From: Nitrospirillum sp034653275
Lineage (GTDB): Bacteria; Pseudomonadota; Alphaproteobacteria; Azospirillales; Azospirillaceae
Direction of reading: 5' to 3'
Assembly (NCBI RefSeq): GCF_034653275.1
Contig: NZ_JAYEES010000004.1
Span: 1,240,001 to 1,304,000, forward strand
Length of the DNA stretch: 64,000 nt
How positions within the stretch are numbered: position 1 is the stretch's first letter; every line of letters begins with the position of its first letter. The position numbers and the translations under genes were made by a program. Shown here piece by piece: positions 1 through 7,853 of the stretch. The notes under the pieces were generated by a model that worked only from the letters and a program-made list of their open reading frames with translations, was not told where the DNA came from and ran no database searches.

Positions 1-492
1 GACTGGATCGCCAAGCGCATGAACCTGGAAGAGTTCATCAGCGTGGCCGACGCCATCTTCGCCGCCAACGGCGTGGAGCTGGAGGTGGTGGGCAGCGGCG
101 ACGCCACCTTCCTGGCCAGCATGCGCAAGCGCGTCCTGGCCACCCGTTTCACCGGCACGGTGGACGACGTGCGCCGCCACATGGACGCGGCCCGCATCGC
201 GCTGGTGCCGGAACGCAACGGCGGCGGCTTCAAGCTGAAGGTCCTGGACTACGTCTTCAACCGCCTGCCCATCCTGGCCCTGAAGGGCTCGGTGGCCGGC
301 GTGCCGCTGGAGCAGGAGGAGAGCATCCTGCTGTACCCGGGGCACGAGGACCTGGCCATGGGCGTGGTCCAGTCCATCGACGACCTGGACCGCCTGAACA
401 ACCTGCAGGACGCGGCCTATCGCGCCTGTCGCGACAGTTTCCACTGGACCAGCAGGGGGCCGCAGTTGCTGACGGCCATCAGTGCGGCATGA
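1..492 (+). CDS. Glycosyltransferase family 1/4, C-terminal part (5' truncated by window edge)
   Basis: The reading frame is open from base 1, so the start lies upstream of the window. The visible 163 residues are the nucleotide-sugar-binding Rossmann half of a GT-B glycosyltransferase: a VVGSG strand, FTGTVDD, then ALVPERNGGGFKLKVLDY, where the last segment is the usual donor-binding G-x-K-x-K loop, and LPILALKGSVAGVP. The role is probably sugar transfer to a lipid-linked exopolysaccharide repeat at the inner membrane, judged from the neighbours. Its stop overlaps the start of the next gene by four bases (ATGA), so the two are translationally coupled. Donor and acceptor sugars cannot be read from the sequence. 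Confidence 0.85.
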   Translation, partial: DWIAKRMNLEEFISVADAIFAANGVELEVVGSGDATFLASMRKRVLATRFTGTVDDVRRHMDAARIALVPERNGGGFKLKVLDYVFNRLPILALKGSVAGVPLEQEESILLYPGHEDLAMGVVQSIDDLDRLNNLQDAAYRACRDSFHWTSRGPQLLTAISAA

Positions 493-1913
493 CGACCTGG
501 ACAGAATGGGCGGGATACGGCGCCGTTCCCCAAGACAGCGCCGCGCAACGGCAGCCGCTGGGGGTCGTGGATTGGGTGTTGCTGGTGGGATTCCTGCTGG
601 GCATCTATACCGGCTTCGCCATCCAGATCACGCCCAACGTCCCCTTCCCCGCCGCCATTTCGGGCGTCACCGGGGTCATCCTGCTGTGGCGCCGGCGGCA
701 CCGCATCTCACCCGCCGGCCTGGCCGCCTTCCTGGGCGTGACCTTGCTGCTGCTGGCCTCCATCCTCTACGCGCCGGGGCTGGACCTCTTGTCCAAGCGC
801 ACCACCGGCCTGCTGCAGATGATCTATTCGCTGTCCATCTCCTACGCCCTGTTCCTGACGGTGGTGGAGGCGGGGCCGGCGGCCTTCTGCCGGCTGATGC
901 TGGTCTTCATCCTGACCATCATCGTCGGCACCCTGCTGGAGACCTATGCCGGCCTGGCCGCCATCAGCGACGCCGTGCGGCAGAAGATCTACACCTCCGG
1001 CGTCTATGACGCCGACATCCGGGACGAACTGCTGTACGGCAAGGTGCGGCCCAAGCTGTTCACGTCGGAACCATCGGCCGTCACCTTCTCCTACACCCTG
1101 TTCTCCTTCTGCTGGCTGCTGACCAGCACCTGGAAATACAAGCGCTTCGGCTATCTCGTCATGATGGCCGCCGCCATGGTGGCCATGCCCGGCCCCACCC
1201 TGCTGCTGATGCTGCTGCTGCTGGGCCTGCACGAGATGGTGCCGAAGGGGGAGGAGCACGCCCCCACCCTGCTGAGCGTGCGTCTGATCAAGATCGGCGC
1301 CATCGCCGCCCTGGCCCTGATCGCCTTCGCCATCATCGCCAGCTCGGTCTACGCCGCCCGCCTGGACAACATCGCCAACGGCGACGACGAGAGCTTCTTC
1401 TATCGCGTCATCGGCCCCTTCCTCGTGACGGTGGAGGTGTTGAAGCACCACCCCATCCTGGGCATCGGCCTGACGGGTGAGCAGATGATCGCCGACAGCA
1501 TCGCCACCGTTTTCCTGCGGTCCGGCGCCTTCTCCCCCCTGTGGAACATCCCGGACCCGCAGGAGGTGATGACCAATTACTTCTGGCTGCACTGGGTCTA
1601 CCTGGGCATTTGCGGCGGCGTGGTGCTGATGCTGGCCATCACCGGCTGGCTGCGCAGCCTGGGCGTCCATGCCCTGGCGCTGTGCTGGCTGGGCTGGGCC
1701 ATCCTGGGCCAGGCCTCCGGCGCCTATGTCAGCCCCAAGACCTGGACCGTGCTGATGCTGATCGCGGCCTGCAGCATCCTGCACGCCGAGGCCCACAAGC
1801 GGAAGATGGCGCCGTCGGCGCCCATCCCCGCCCCTCCGCCACCGCCCCGGCCCTATCCGCCGGGCACGCTGGTCGCCATCGGCGGCAATGGCCGACCCCG
1901 ATATCGTCCCTAG
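489..1913 (+). CDS. O-antigen polymerase/ligase-like membrane protein (ExoQ/Wzy type), copy 1
   Basis: This is a polytopic inner-membrane protein of 474 residues with about ten hydrophobic segments and a large loop near residues 160-200. That layout is typical of Wzy/ExoQ/WaaL enzymes that polymerise lipid-linked repeat units in the periplasm. The C-terminus is proline-rich (about residues 437-457) and probably cytoplasmic. It overlaps the preceding glycosyltransferase by four bases and is followed about 75 bp downstream by a close paralogue. The gap of short conserved motifs in this family makes the exact function (polymerase or ligase) uncertain. Confidence 0.75.
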   Translation: MTTWTEWAGYGAVPQDSAAQRQPLGVVDWVLLVGFLLGIYTGFAIQITPNVPFPAAISGVTGVILLWRRRHRISPAGLAAFLGVTLLLLASILYAPGLDLLSKRTTGLLQMIYSLSISYALFLTVVEAGPAAFCRLMLVFILTIIVGTLLETYAGLAAISDAVRQKIYTSGVYDADIRDELLYGKVRPKLFTSEPSAVTFSYTLFSFCWLLTSTWKYKRFGYLVMMAAAMVAMPGPTLLLMLLLLGLHEMVPKGEEHAPTLLSVRLIKIGAIAALALIAFAIIASSVYAARLDNIANGDDESFFYRVIGPFLVTVEVLKHHPILGIGLTGEQMIADSIATVFLRSGAFSPLWNIPDPQEVMTNYFWLHWVYLGICGGVVLMLAITGWLRSLGVHALALCWLGWAILGQASGAYVSPKTWTVLMLIAACSILHAEAHKRKMAPSAPIPAPPPPPRPYPPGTLVAIGGNGRPRYRP

Positions 1914-1987
1914 TTAGCTTCCCCTGGCCGGCGCAGCCGAAAAAGACCGGTTCCGACACCATAGCCACCAAGCCCTGAGGCAGAGTG

Positions 1988-3427
1988 ATGACCCTTGCGA
2001 CCCAGTGGACGGCCCCTGACATCGGCGCGTGGGCGCCGCAGCGATCTTGGAGCCTGGATGGCGGGGTGGACGCGCCCGGACCAGGCATGGCCCGCACCGA
2101 CTGGGTCCTGCTGGTGATCTTCCTGCTGGGCATCTACACCGGCTTTTCCATCCAGATCACGCCCAGCGTGCCCTTCCCCGCCGCCATCGCCGGCATGGCC
2201 GGGGTCATCCTGCTGTGGCGCCGGCGGCACCGCATCTCCCCCACCGGGCTGGCGGCCTTCCTGGGCGTGACCTTGCTGCTGCTGGCCTCCATCCTCTACG
2301 CCCCGGGCCTGGACCTCTTGTCCAAGCGCACCACCGGTCTGCTACAGATGATGTATTCGCTGGTCATCTCCTACGCCCTGTTCCTGACGGTGGTGGAGGC
2401 CGGGGCGGCTGCGTTCTCGCGCCTGATGCTGGTGTTCATCATCACCATCGTCATCGGCACCCTGCTGGAAAGCTATGCCGGCCTGAACCGCATCAGCGAC
2501 GCCGTGCGACTGGCCATCTATCACCAGGGCATCTACGAGTCCGACATCCGGGACGAGATGCTGTATGGCCGCGTGCGGCCCAAGCTGTTCACGACGGAGC
2601 CCTCGGCCGTCACCTTCGCCTACACCCTGTTCGCCTTCTCCTGGCTGCTGACCAGCGACTGGAAGTACAAGCGCCTGGGCTATCTGGCCATGACCGCCGC
2701 CGCCATGGTGGCCATGCCCGGACCCACCCTGCTGCTACTGGTGCTGCTGCTGGCGCTGCACGAGATGGGGCCCAGCGACGACGCCAGCCAGTCCACCGCC
2801 ACCCGTATCCTCAAGCTGGCGGCCGTGGGCATCCTGGCCATAACCGCCTTCGCCATCGTGGGCAGCACGGTTTACGCCAACCGCCTGCATGAGATCGCTT
2901 CGGGCAACGACGAGAGCTTCTTCTACCGCGTCATCGGCCCCTTCCTGGTGGCGGTGGACGTGGTCAAGCACCACCCCATCCTGGGCGTGGGCCTGACGGG
3001 GGAACAGCTGGTCAGCGACAACATCGCCGACGTCTTCCTGCGCTCCGGCGCCTTCAGCCCCTTGTGGAACATTCCTGAGCCCAACGAGGTGCTGATCAAC
3101 TACTTCTTCCTGCACTGGGTCTATCTGGGCCTGTGCGGCGGCATCGTCATGATCCTGGCCATCAGCGGCTGGTTGCGCGCGCTGGGCGTGCGCGCCGTCA
3201 TGATGTGCTGGCTGTCCTGGGCGGTGCTGGGCCAGGCCTCCGGCGCTTATGTCAGCCCCAAGACCTGGACCGTGCTGTTCCTCATCGGCGCCTGCAGCGT
3301 GCTGCACGCCCGGAAGCGCGCGGCGGACGCCGCCATCCCCGCTCCGCTGGAGCCGCCCGTGATCCTGCCGGCGGCGGCCCTGCCGCCCGCCCCGCCCACC
3401 ATTCCGCCGCTGGCGGCCCTGCACTGA
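1988..3427 (+). CDS. O-antigen polymerase/ligase-like membrane protein, copy 2 (tandem paralogue)
   Basis: This 479-residue protein is collinear with the preceding gene over nearly its whole length. Shared blocks include LLGIYTGF, PFPAAI, LLWRRRHRISP, LYAPGLDLLSKRTTGLLQM, ESFFYRVIGPFLV, RSGAFSPLWNIP and GQASGAYVSPKTWTVL. The N-terminal 30 residues and the proline-rich tail differ. ATG 1988 was chosen because GAGGCAG lies just upstream; GTG 1985 is the alternative. The pair is a clear tandem duplication, possibly sub-functionalised for different linkages or chain lengths, or one polymerase and one ligase. It acts at the inner membrane in the exopolysaccharide locus. Confidence 0.75.
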   Translation: MTLATQWTAPDIGAWAPQRSWSLDGGVDAPGPGMARTDWVLLVIFLLGIYTGFSIQITPSVPFPAAIAGMAGVILLWRRRHRISPTGLAAFLGVTLLLLASILYAPGLDLLSKRTTGLLQMMYSLVISYALFLTVVEAGAAAFSRLMLVFIITIVIGTLLESYAGLNRISDAVRLAIYHQGIYESDIRDEMLYGRVRPKLFTTEPSAVTFAYTLFAFSWLLTSDWKYKRLGYLAMTAAAMVAMPGPTLLLLVLLLALHEMGPSDDASQSTATRILKLAAVGILAITAFAIVGSTVYANRLHEIASGNDESFFYRVIGPFLVAVDVVKHHPILGVGLTGEQLVSDNIADVFLRSGAFSPLWNIPEPNEVLINYFFLHWVYLGLCGGIVMILAISGWLRALGVRAVMMCWLSWAVLGQASGAYVSPKTWTVLFLIGACSVLHARKRAADAAIPAPLEPPVILPAAALPPAPPTIPPLAALH

Positions 3428-3474
3428 TCCGACGACCACCGACCCACCGACCTGACGACAAGGGGGCGCATCCC

Positions 3475-3744
3475 ATGGACACCTGGCCGATCGCCCCCTC
3501 CCCCACCGAGCCGGAGCCCGAGGGCGTGCCCGAGCGTCCGGGGGACGATACCCTTTCCCCCGTCGACCTCGGCGGCGCCATCGACCTGCCGCCCAGCCCA
3601 TCGGAACTGCGGGCCGCCGCCGCCCTGATGCGGGCAGCCTACGCCCTGTCCGCCACGATGTCCGATAAGGCGCCCCAGGCGCCGCGGCAGCCTAAGCCGA
3701 TTACCGTTGAAAACCGGCTGCCAGCCTCAGGATTGCTGGTTTAG
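3475..3744 (+). CDS. Small proline-rich hypothetical protein (89 aa)
   Basis: ATG 3475 has a good ribosome-binding site (AAGGGGG at about 3460-3466). The protein is 89 residues: a Pro/Glu-rich N-terminal half, a short predicted helix around the segment SPSELRAAAALMRAAYALS, and a basic tail. No signal peptide, membrane segment or known domain is visible. It lies 47 bp downstream of the second polymerase-like gene on the same strand and ends just before the AT-rich island, so it may be the last gene of the exopolysaccharide operon. No function is assigned. Confidence 0.5.
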   Translation: MDTWPIAPSPTEPEPEGVPERPGDDTLSPVDLGGAIDLPPSPSELRAAAALMRAAYALSATMSDKAPQAPRQPKPITVENRLPASGLLV

Positions 3745-3780
3745 GGGGTCAACGCTTCTCTCATAATCGCATCGCCGGGA

Positions 3781-4371
3781 TTAAGTGCAGCTGACGTGTT
3801 CTGAAAGCACGATCCATCGGCCGAATGCCTTAAAAACCCAGAATGGACCTCCGCACCCCCATACACCGGCCGAAACCAGCGCAACGTGCCACATTGGCAT
3901 TGCGATGAAATTAGCATCCATTAAAGGATATGGCGCACATTTCTTTTCTTCGCCAACGAGGTAAACTCCAAGACAGAACTCATATCCCTTGCTTTCACTA
4001 AATTTGTGAATGATTGCATCAGGGTACTTATGATTTATCAAGTTTATTATTTGATCATTCGGATCTGAACCATTAACAGAAAAATAATACTCTCCCGAGA
4101 GCCCTTTATTCATTTCGAGGAAATTCAACAGAGCCGTCAGTGCAGCCTGCTCCACGTCTTCTGCATAGAGTGACGTTGGCGGGAATTTCCACATGAGAAA
4201 AAGGCATATAAGTACAGAGCATGATAGAGTCGAAAGAATACTGCATATCCATCCACCCCTAATCAGTTTAATGATGCGCATTGTCGGCTCCCTGATGATG
4301 GAGCGAAAAATTATCAGCGCACGCCTCATTATCTTGGCACGCTCCCCCTTGGTCTTGATGCCCCCATTCAT
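3781..4371 (-). CDS. Small membrane protein, candidate immunity partner of the upstream toxin-like gene
   Basis: This 196-residue protein starts at ATG 4371, which overlaps the TGA of the upstream gene (ATGA), a coupling typical of toxin-immunity pairs. TTG 4383 would be a longer alternative. A basic N-terminus precedes one strong membrane segment at about residues 40-64, followed by an extended, probably external domain and a second hydrophobic stretch near residues 165-190 (MWHVALVSAGVWGCGGPFW). The whole gene is visibly AT-rich with rare codons for this genome (ATA, TTA, AAA), unlike its flanks, which suggests acquisition by transfer. No family was recognised. Immunity is an inference from gene order and base composition only. 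Confidence 0.55.
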   Translation of the reverse strand: MNGGIKTKGERAKIMRRALIIFRSIIREPTMRIIKLIRGGWICSILSTLSCSVLICLFLMWKFPPTSLYAEDVEQAALTALLNFLEMNKGLSGEYYFSVNGSDPNDQIINLINHKYPDAIIHKFSESKGYEFCLGVYLVGEEKKCAPYPLMDANFIAMPMWHVALVSAGVWGCGGPFWVFKAFGRWIVLSEHVSCT

Positions 4372-5216
4372 GCATAATAACAAATCTCATTGTCAGGTGA
4401 TGTGGATCTCAGTCCGGGGATTTCGGCTTGTGCGGCAGCAGTCATATAAATCTCGCTGTAGTTTCCCCACGTATGGCCGCCAATAATCCTCCTGCCATCG
4501 CCTTCTGATGCCGCTTTTTGCGCCTCCTTTAATGAATCAAATTTATGAACACTTTTATCCGGCCATTGAACTGCGAATTTCGGAACAAATCTGAAATCTG
4601 GAAATAAGTTTCCCATAATTTGGCTCTGGGTTGGCAACACACCCGCCGCGCGCAATTCCTTTATTTGGTCATTGAACAACCTCTCGGCGTCTTTTGGCTT
4701 CAGAATTGTTTCCGCCTTTACGTCGAAGACCCCATCCTTTTTCTCCGCATCTTGAGCTTGCGGCTGGGTATTGGTTTTTACATCGAAGCCCTCGTGGGAC
4801 GGTATAACGTCCGTTACCCTGCCGCCATCAGCCGTCCAGCGCCCATCCTCATCACGGGGCTGATCATCCCTGTACTTCGCCAAGTTGTCGTTGGCCCGCG
4901 CCAGCCGGACGGCGGCATCCCAATCCAGTTCGGGCAGGCGCAGGTGCACGGCGCGGATCATGGCCTGGGCCAGGTCGCCCCGATTCAGCGCGTCGGCGAT
5001 CTTGGCGAGGCCGGGCAGCACCGCAGCGCCCGGTTCCTTGCCAGCGTAGGCGCGCTGGAGCAACACCGCCACCTCCGCCGCCGGGCGGGCCCGGAAGCCG
5101 CCGGCGCCTTTGGCCAGCAGGGGCACGCCGGCTAGGGCCAGGCCCTCGGCCGTGCAACTCACGCCCAGGCCGCCAGGGCCGTTGCTCACCCGGTATCGAC
5201 GCTGCCAACCGTCCAT
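4368..5216 (-). CDS. Modular toxin-like protein with DGRWT linker and variable AT-rich C-terminus
   Basis: The 282-residue protein has two parts. Residues 1-112 are GC-rich and alanine/leucine-rich (LLQRAYAGKEPGAAVLPGL, LPELDWDAAVRLARAND). Residues 113-132 carry AKYRDDQPRDEDGRWTADGG, a linker type common in phage- and toxin-associated proteins. Residues 133-282 are encoded by AT-rich DNA and contain repeated FDVK segments and GDGRRIIGGHTWGNYSE near 239-254. The base-composition break directly after the linker fits domain swapping of a C-terminal effector. ATG 5216 follows AGGGAG. The promoter carries a LexA box. No catalytic family was recognised, so the toxin role is inferred. Confidence 0.6.
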   Translation of the reverse strand: MDGWQRRYRVSNGPGGLGVSCTAEGLALAGVPLLAKGAGGFRARPAAEVAVLLQRAYAGKEPGAAVLPGLAKIADALNRGDLAQAMIRAVHLRLPELDWDAAVRLARANDNLAKYRDDQPRDEDGRWTADGGRVTDVIPSHEGFDVKTNTQPQAQDAEKKDGVFDVKAETILKPKDAERLFNDQIKELRAAGVLPTQSQIMGNLFPDFRFVPKFAVQWPDKSVHKFDSLKEAQKAASEGDGRRIIGGHTWGNYSEIYMTAAAQAEIPGLRSTSPDNEICYYA

Positions 5217-5243
5217 GATCGCTCTCCCTGTTGTTGGAAGAGC

Positions 5244-5272
5244 AACGTATGTTCTTTATTCGTTCTTGTCAA
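5244..5272 (-). promoter_or_regulatory. Promoter with LexA (SOS) box in its spacer
   Basis: On the minus strand TTGACA (5272-5267) is followed, after exactly 17 bases, by TACGTT (5249-5244), a weak -10. The spacer contains GAAC-N7-GAAC (5265-5251; GTTC-N7-GTTC on the plus strand), the established LexA recognition motif of alphaproteobacteria. A repressor bound there would block polymerase. The site lies about 28-56 bases upstream of the toxin-like gene's ATG and predicts DNA-damage induction. Confidence 0.65.
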
Positions 5273-5329
5273 CTTGCGCGCGAACACCGCGATGAAGTTG
5301 CCAGGCGGGGTCTCTCCGTTTGAAGCTTG

Positions 5330-6163
5330 CTATTCCTGCGCCAGCTCGGCCGCGATGTTGGCCAGGGTGCCGGGGGATTCTTGGCGGGGCAGGAACAGGA
5401 AGTTGTTCACATAGTCGGCGAACTGGCTACGGGCCAGGCCGGGGCGATAATCCTGGATGTCCTCCGGCCGCTGCATGGTGGCGACGTCGAAGTCGTCCAG
5501 GGTGCGCAGCTTGTTGTGGTAGAGGAAATAGCCTTGGTAATCGATGGCGTCGAAGAAGCGGGCGATGCGGTCGATGGAACCCCGCGCGTGCCGCTCCTCG
5601 ATCTCCACCAGGATGCGGGGGCGGGAACGGGCGATGGTGTCCCGGCTGCCCTCCAGCACCGCCTCCTCATGCCCCTCCACATCGATCTTGATGAAGGCGA
5701 CGTCGCCGGAATAGACGGCGTCCAGGGGGGAGGAGGTCACCTTCAGCTCGCGCTGCGCCGGCTGGTCGGCCAGCGCCGTGGGCGACAAGGTGGACAGGCC
5801 GGTTTCCGGCAGGCCCGCCACCACGGGAATGTGCAGCTGGGCCATGCCCGAGGTTCGCGACAGGGCCGTGGGATACACCACCACGCCGTCGCCGAACTTG
5901 GCCGCCAGGCGCTCCGCCAGCCAGGGCACCGGCTCGAACGCGTACACGCGCCGGGCATGGGGCCGCATGAAGTGGATGTAACAGCCTTCGTTGGCGCCCA
6001 CGTCGATGGCGTCGCGCCCAGGCTCGCAAAGATGGCGTACCAGGCGGGTTTCGGCTTCGCCGAAATGCTCGAAATACTTGTGTTCAAGCCACAGCATCAT
6101 CGGCGTGGGACAGACGGTGCGAACCAGCTGCTTCGCACCGCGTCTCAGCGCACCGGGGATCAT
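5330..6163 (-). CDS. FkbM family methyltransferase
   Basis: This 277-residue protein is a class I SAM-dependent methyltransferase of the FkbM family. The SAM-binding motif I is DVGANEG at residues 54-60, the acidic ribose-binding strand is VYAFEPVP (73-80), and the FkbM signature FIKIDVEGHE lies at 157-166. The family O-methylates sugars or other hydroxyls, so here it may decorate the exopolysaccharide repeat. The ATG overlaps the stop of the flippase gene by four bases, making it the last gene of a minus-strand operon gmd-fcl-wzx-fkbM. The target sugar is unknown; fucose methylation would fit the neighbours but is speculative. Confidence 0.88.
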   Translation of the reverse strand: MIPGALRRGAKQLVRTVCPTPMMLWLEHKYFEHFGEAETRLVRHLCEPGRDAIDVGANEGCYIHFMRPHARRVYAFEPVPWLAERLAAKFGDGVVVYPTALSRTSGMAQLHIPVVAGLPETGLSTLSPTALADQPAQRELKVTSSPLDAVYSGDVAFIKIDVEGHEEAVLEGSRDTIARSRPRILVEIEERHARGSIDRIARFFDAIDYQGYFLYHNKLRTLDDFDVATMQRPEDIQDYRPGLARSQFADYVNNFLFLPRQESPGTLANIAAELAQE

Positions 6164-7704
6164 TCAGCCACCTCCTCGGCGAAGGTCGTCGTTGCCGGTT
6201 GCGGCGGGTGCCGGGCGAACAGGGACCGGACCACGCCGGTCATGGCGTCCCGGCTGGGCCGCATCAGCAGGAAGGCGACCCCGGCGGTGAGCATGCCCAC
6301 CACCGCGGCCACCGCCAGCGCCACCAGGGGTGCCGCCAGCAGGCTCTCGGGCATCACGCCGTTCCTCAGGATCCAGACGACACCGGCCACGGCCAGCGAC
6401 GCCGCCACCGAGGGCGTGATGCGCAGGTATAGGTCGCGCTGGGTGACCGGCCCCTGCCCCGCCGCCAGATAGAAGCAGACAGGCAGGCGGACGACCAGGC
6501 CGATGGCGGCATAGGCCCCCGCCACGCCCACGGCGCCATACGGGATGCCGGCGACGAAGGAGGCGATGGCCAGGGCGACGTCAATGGCGGTGGAGCGCAG
6601 CAGGTCGCGCGACCGCCCCTGGGGCAGGTAGATCAGGCCGGCGGTCATCAGCGTGGGCTGCACCGCCGCCACCAGGGCGAAACAGGTGATGAGGGGGGAC
6701 ATCGCCTCCCACTTCGGGCCGAACAGCAGGTTGGTCACCCAGTCGGAGGCAACGGCGGCGCCGGCGGCGGCCGGCATGGTGACCATGGCCACCCGCTCGA
6801 TCAGGACGCCGAACGCCCGGCGGAAGCGCTGCGGCTCATCCACCAGGCGGCTGAGGGCCGGCATGGCCACGGAATAGAGCGGCGCGTTGATGCTGTTGAT
6901 GGGCACCAGCACCAGGCGCGCGGCGCGTTCGTACAGCCCCAGGGTGGCGGCGCCGAACAATCGGCCCACCAGGATCTGGTCCACGCTGCGGGCCAGGGTG
7001 GCCAGGATGCCGCATCCGGAAACCGACAGGCCGAAACCCAGCAGCTCCGGTATTCCCGGCGTCCGCCGGGGCAGCGACGGCCGCCATCGGCACAAGAGCC
7101 AGCAGCCGGTCATGACCAGCAGCGGGGCGGCCAGGCGCTGCGCCACCAGGGCCCAGTGTCCCCAGCCGTGGAACGCCAGAACCACGGCGACGACGAAGGC
7201 CATCAGCTCACTGCCCGTCTCGGCGATGGCGATGGCGGAGAAGCGCATTTGCCGGCGCAGCAGGGCCCAATGCTGGACCGTGGCGCCACTCATGACGAAG
7301 CCCAGGGCCAGCCAGCGGGTGACGGCCTCAAGATCGGGCTGCCCGTAGAAACGGGCGATGGCGGGGGCCCCCAGAGCCAGGCAGGCGGCGATGAGGCAGC
7401 CGGCGCCGGTGTTGATCCAGAACAGGGCGCTGACCTGTTCGTGGGTGATGTCCGTCTTTTGCATCGTGGCGGCGGACAGGCCCAGCTCCTTCACGATTTC
7501 GAACAGGGCCGTCATGGCGCCAACCATGGCGATAAGGCCGAATTCCGCCGGCGCCAGCACGCGCGCCAGCACGATGACGGATCCGAACTGGGCCACCAGC
7601 TTCACCACCTGGGCCCCCAGCATGACCGTGCCGCCGCGGGTCGCCCGGCGGCCGATGTCACCGATCAGGTGGGCGGTACTGAGATCGCCGTTCCGATCAC
7701 GCAT
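6160..7704 (-). CDS. Wzx-type polysaccharide flippase (MOP superfamily)
   Basis: The 514-residue protein has about 12-14 transmembrane helices and resembles MOP-superfamily oligosaccharide flippases (RfbX/Wzx, ExoT, WzxC type). It begins with the typical amphipathic GTVMLGAQVVKLVAQFGSVI and LARVLAPAEFGLIAMVGA, and shows the family segment ILVGRLFGAATLGLYERA. It would flip undecaprenyl-linked repeat units across the inner membrane for the polymerase-like proteins encoded nearby. ATG 7704 was chosen because AGAGG lies seven bases upstream; GTG 7710 is an in-frame alternative. It sits between fcl and fkbM in one operon. Confidence 0.88.
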   Translation of the reverse strand: MRDRNGDLSTAHLIGDIGRRATRGGTVMLGAQVVKLVAQFGSVIVLARVLAPAEFGLIAMVGAMTALFEIVKELGLSAATMQKTDITHEQVSALFWINTGAGCLIAACLALGAPAIARFYGQPDLEAVTRWLALGFVMSGATVQHWALLRRQMRFSAIAIAETGSELMAFVVAVVLAFHGWGHWALVAQRLAAPLLVMTGCWLLCRWRPSLPRRTPGIPELLGFGLSVSGCGILATLARSVDQILVGRLFGAATLGLYERAARLVLVPINSINAPLYSVAMPALSRLVDEPQRFRRAFGVLIERVAMVTMPAAAGAAVASDWVTNLLFGPKWEAMSPLITCFALVAAVQPTLMTAGLIYLPQGRSRDLLRSTAIDVALAIASFVAGIPYGAVGVAGAYAAIGLVVRLPVCFYLAAGQGPVTQRDLYLRITPSVAASLAVAGVVWILRNGVMPESLLAAPLVALAVAAVVGMLTAGVAFLLMRPSRDAMTGVVRSLFARHPPQPATTTFAEEVAE

Positions 7705-7759
7705 TAACACCTCTCACCGGCGGCCCGTGCAGCCACGGACCACCGTTGTTGGGGTGGAA

Positions 7760-7803
7760 CCAATGCCCGGCCCGGCGAGGGCAATCGCCGGACCGGGCAT
7801 TGG
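7760..7803. repeat. Intergenic stem-loop between fcl and the flippase gene
   Basis: CCAATGCCCGG (7760-7770) and CCGGGCATTGG (7793-7803) form a perfect 11-bp inverted repeat, with an inner CCGGCG/CGCCGG pair (7772-7777, 7786-7791). The hairpin would be very stable. No T-run follows on either strand, so it is not a standard intrinsic terminator. It may limit read-through or protect mRNA 3' ends between fcl and the flippase gene. Confidence 0.55.
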
Positions 7804-7853
7804 CGGCGACGTCCCGGGCGGCGGGGAGAGCCGGCGCCCGGGAATCATCGCTA

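Noticed and set aside
708..1796. Long antisense reading frame (362 aa) opposite the first polymerase-like gene
   Set aside because: It is Gln/His/Gly/Ala-rich in the way typical of antisense frames in GC-rich DNA, has no ribosome-binding site and lies wholly over a well-supported gene.
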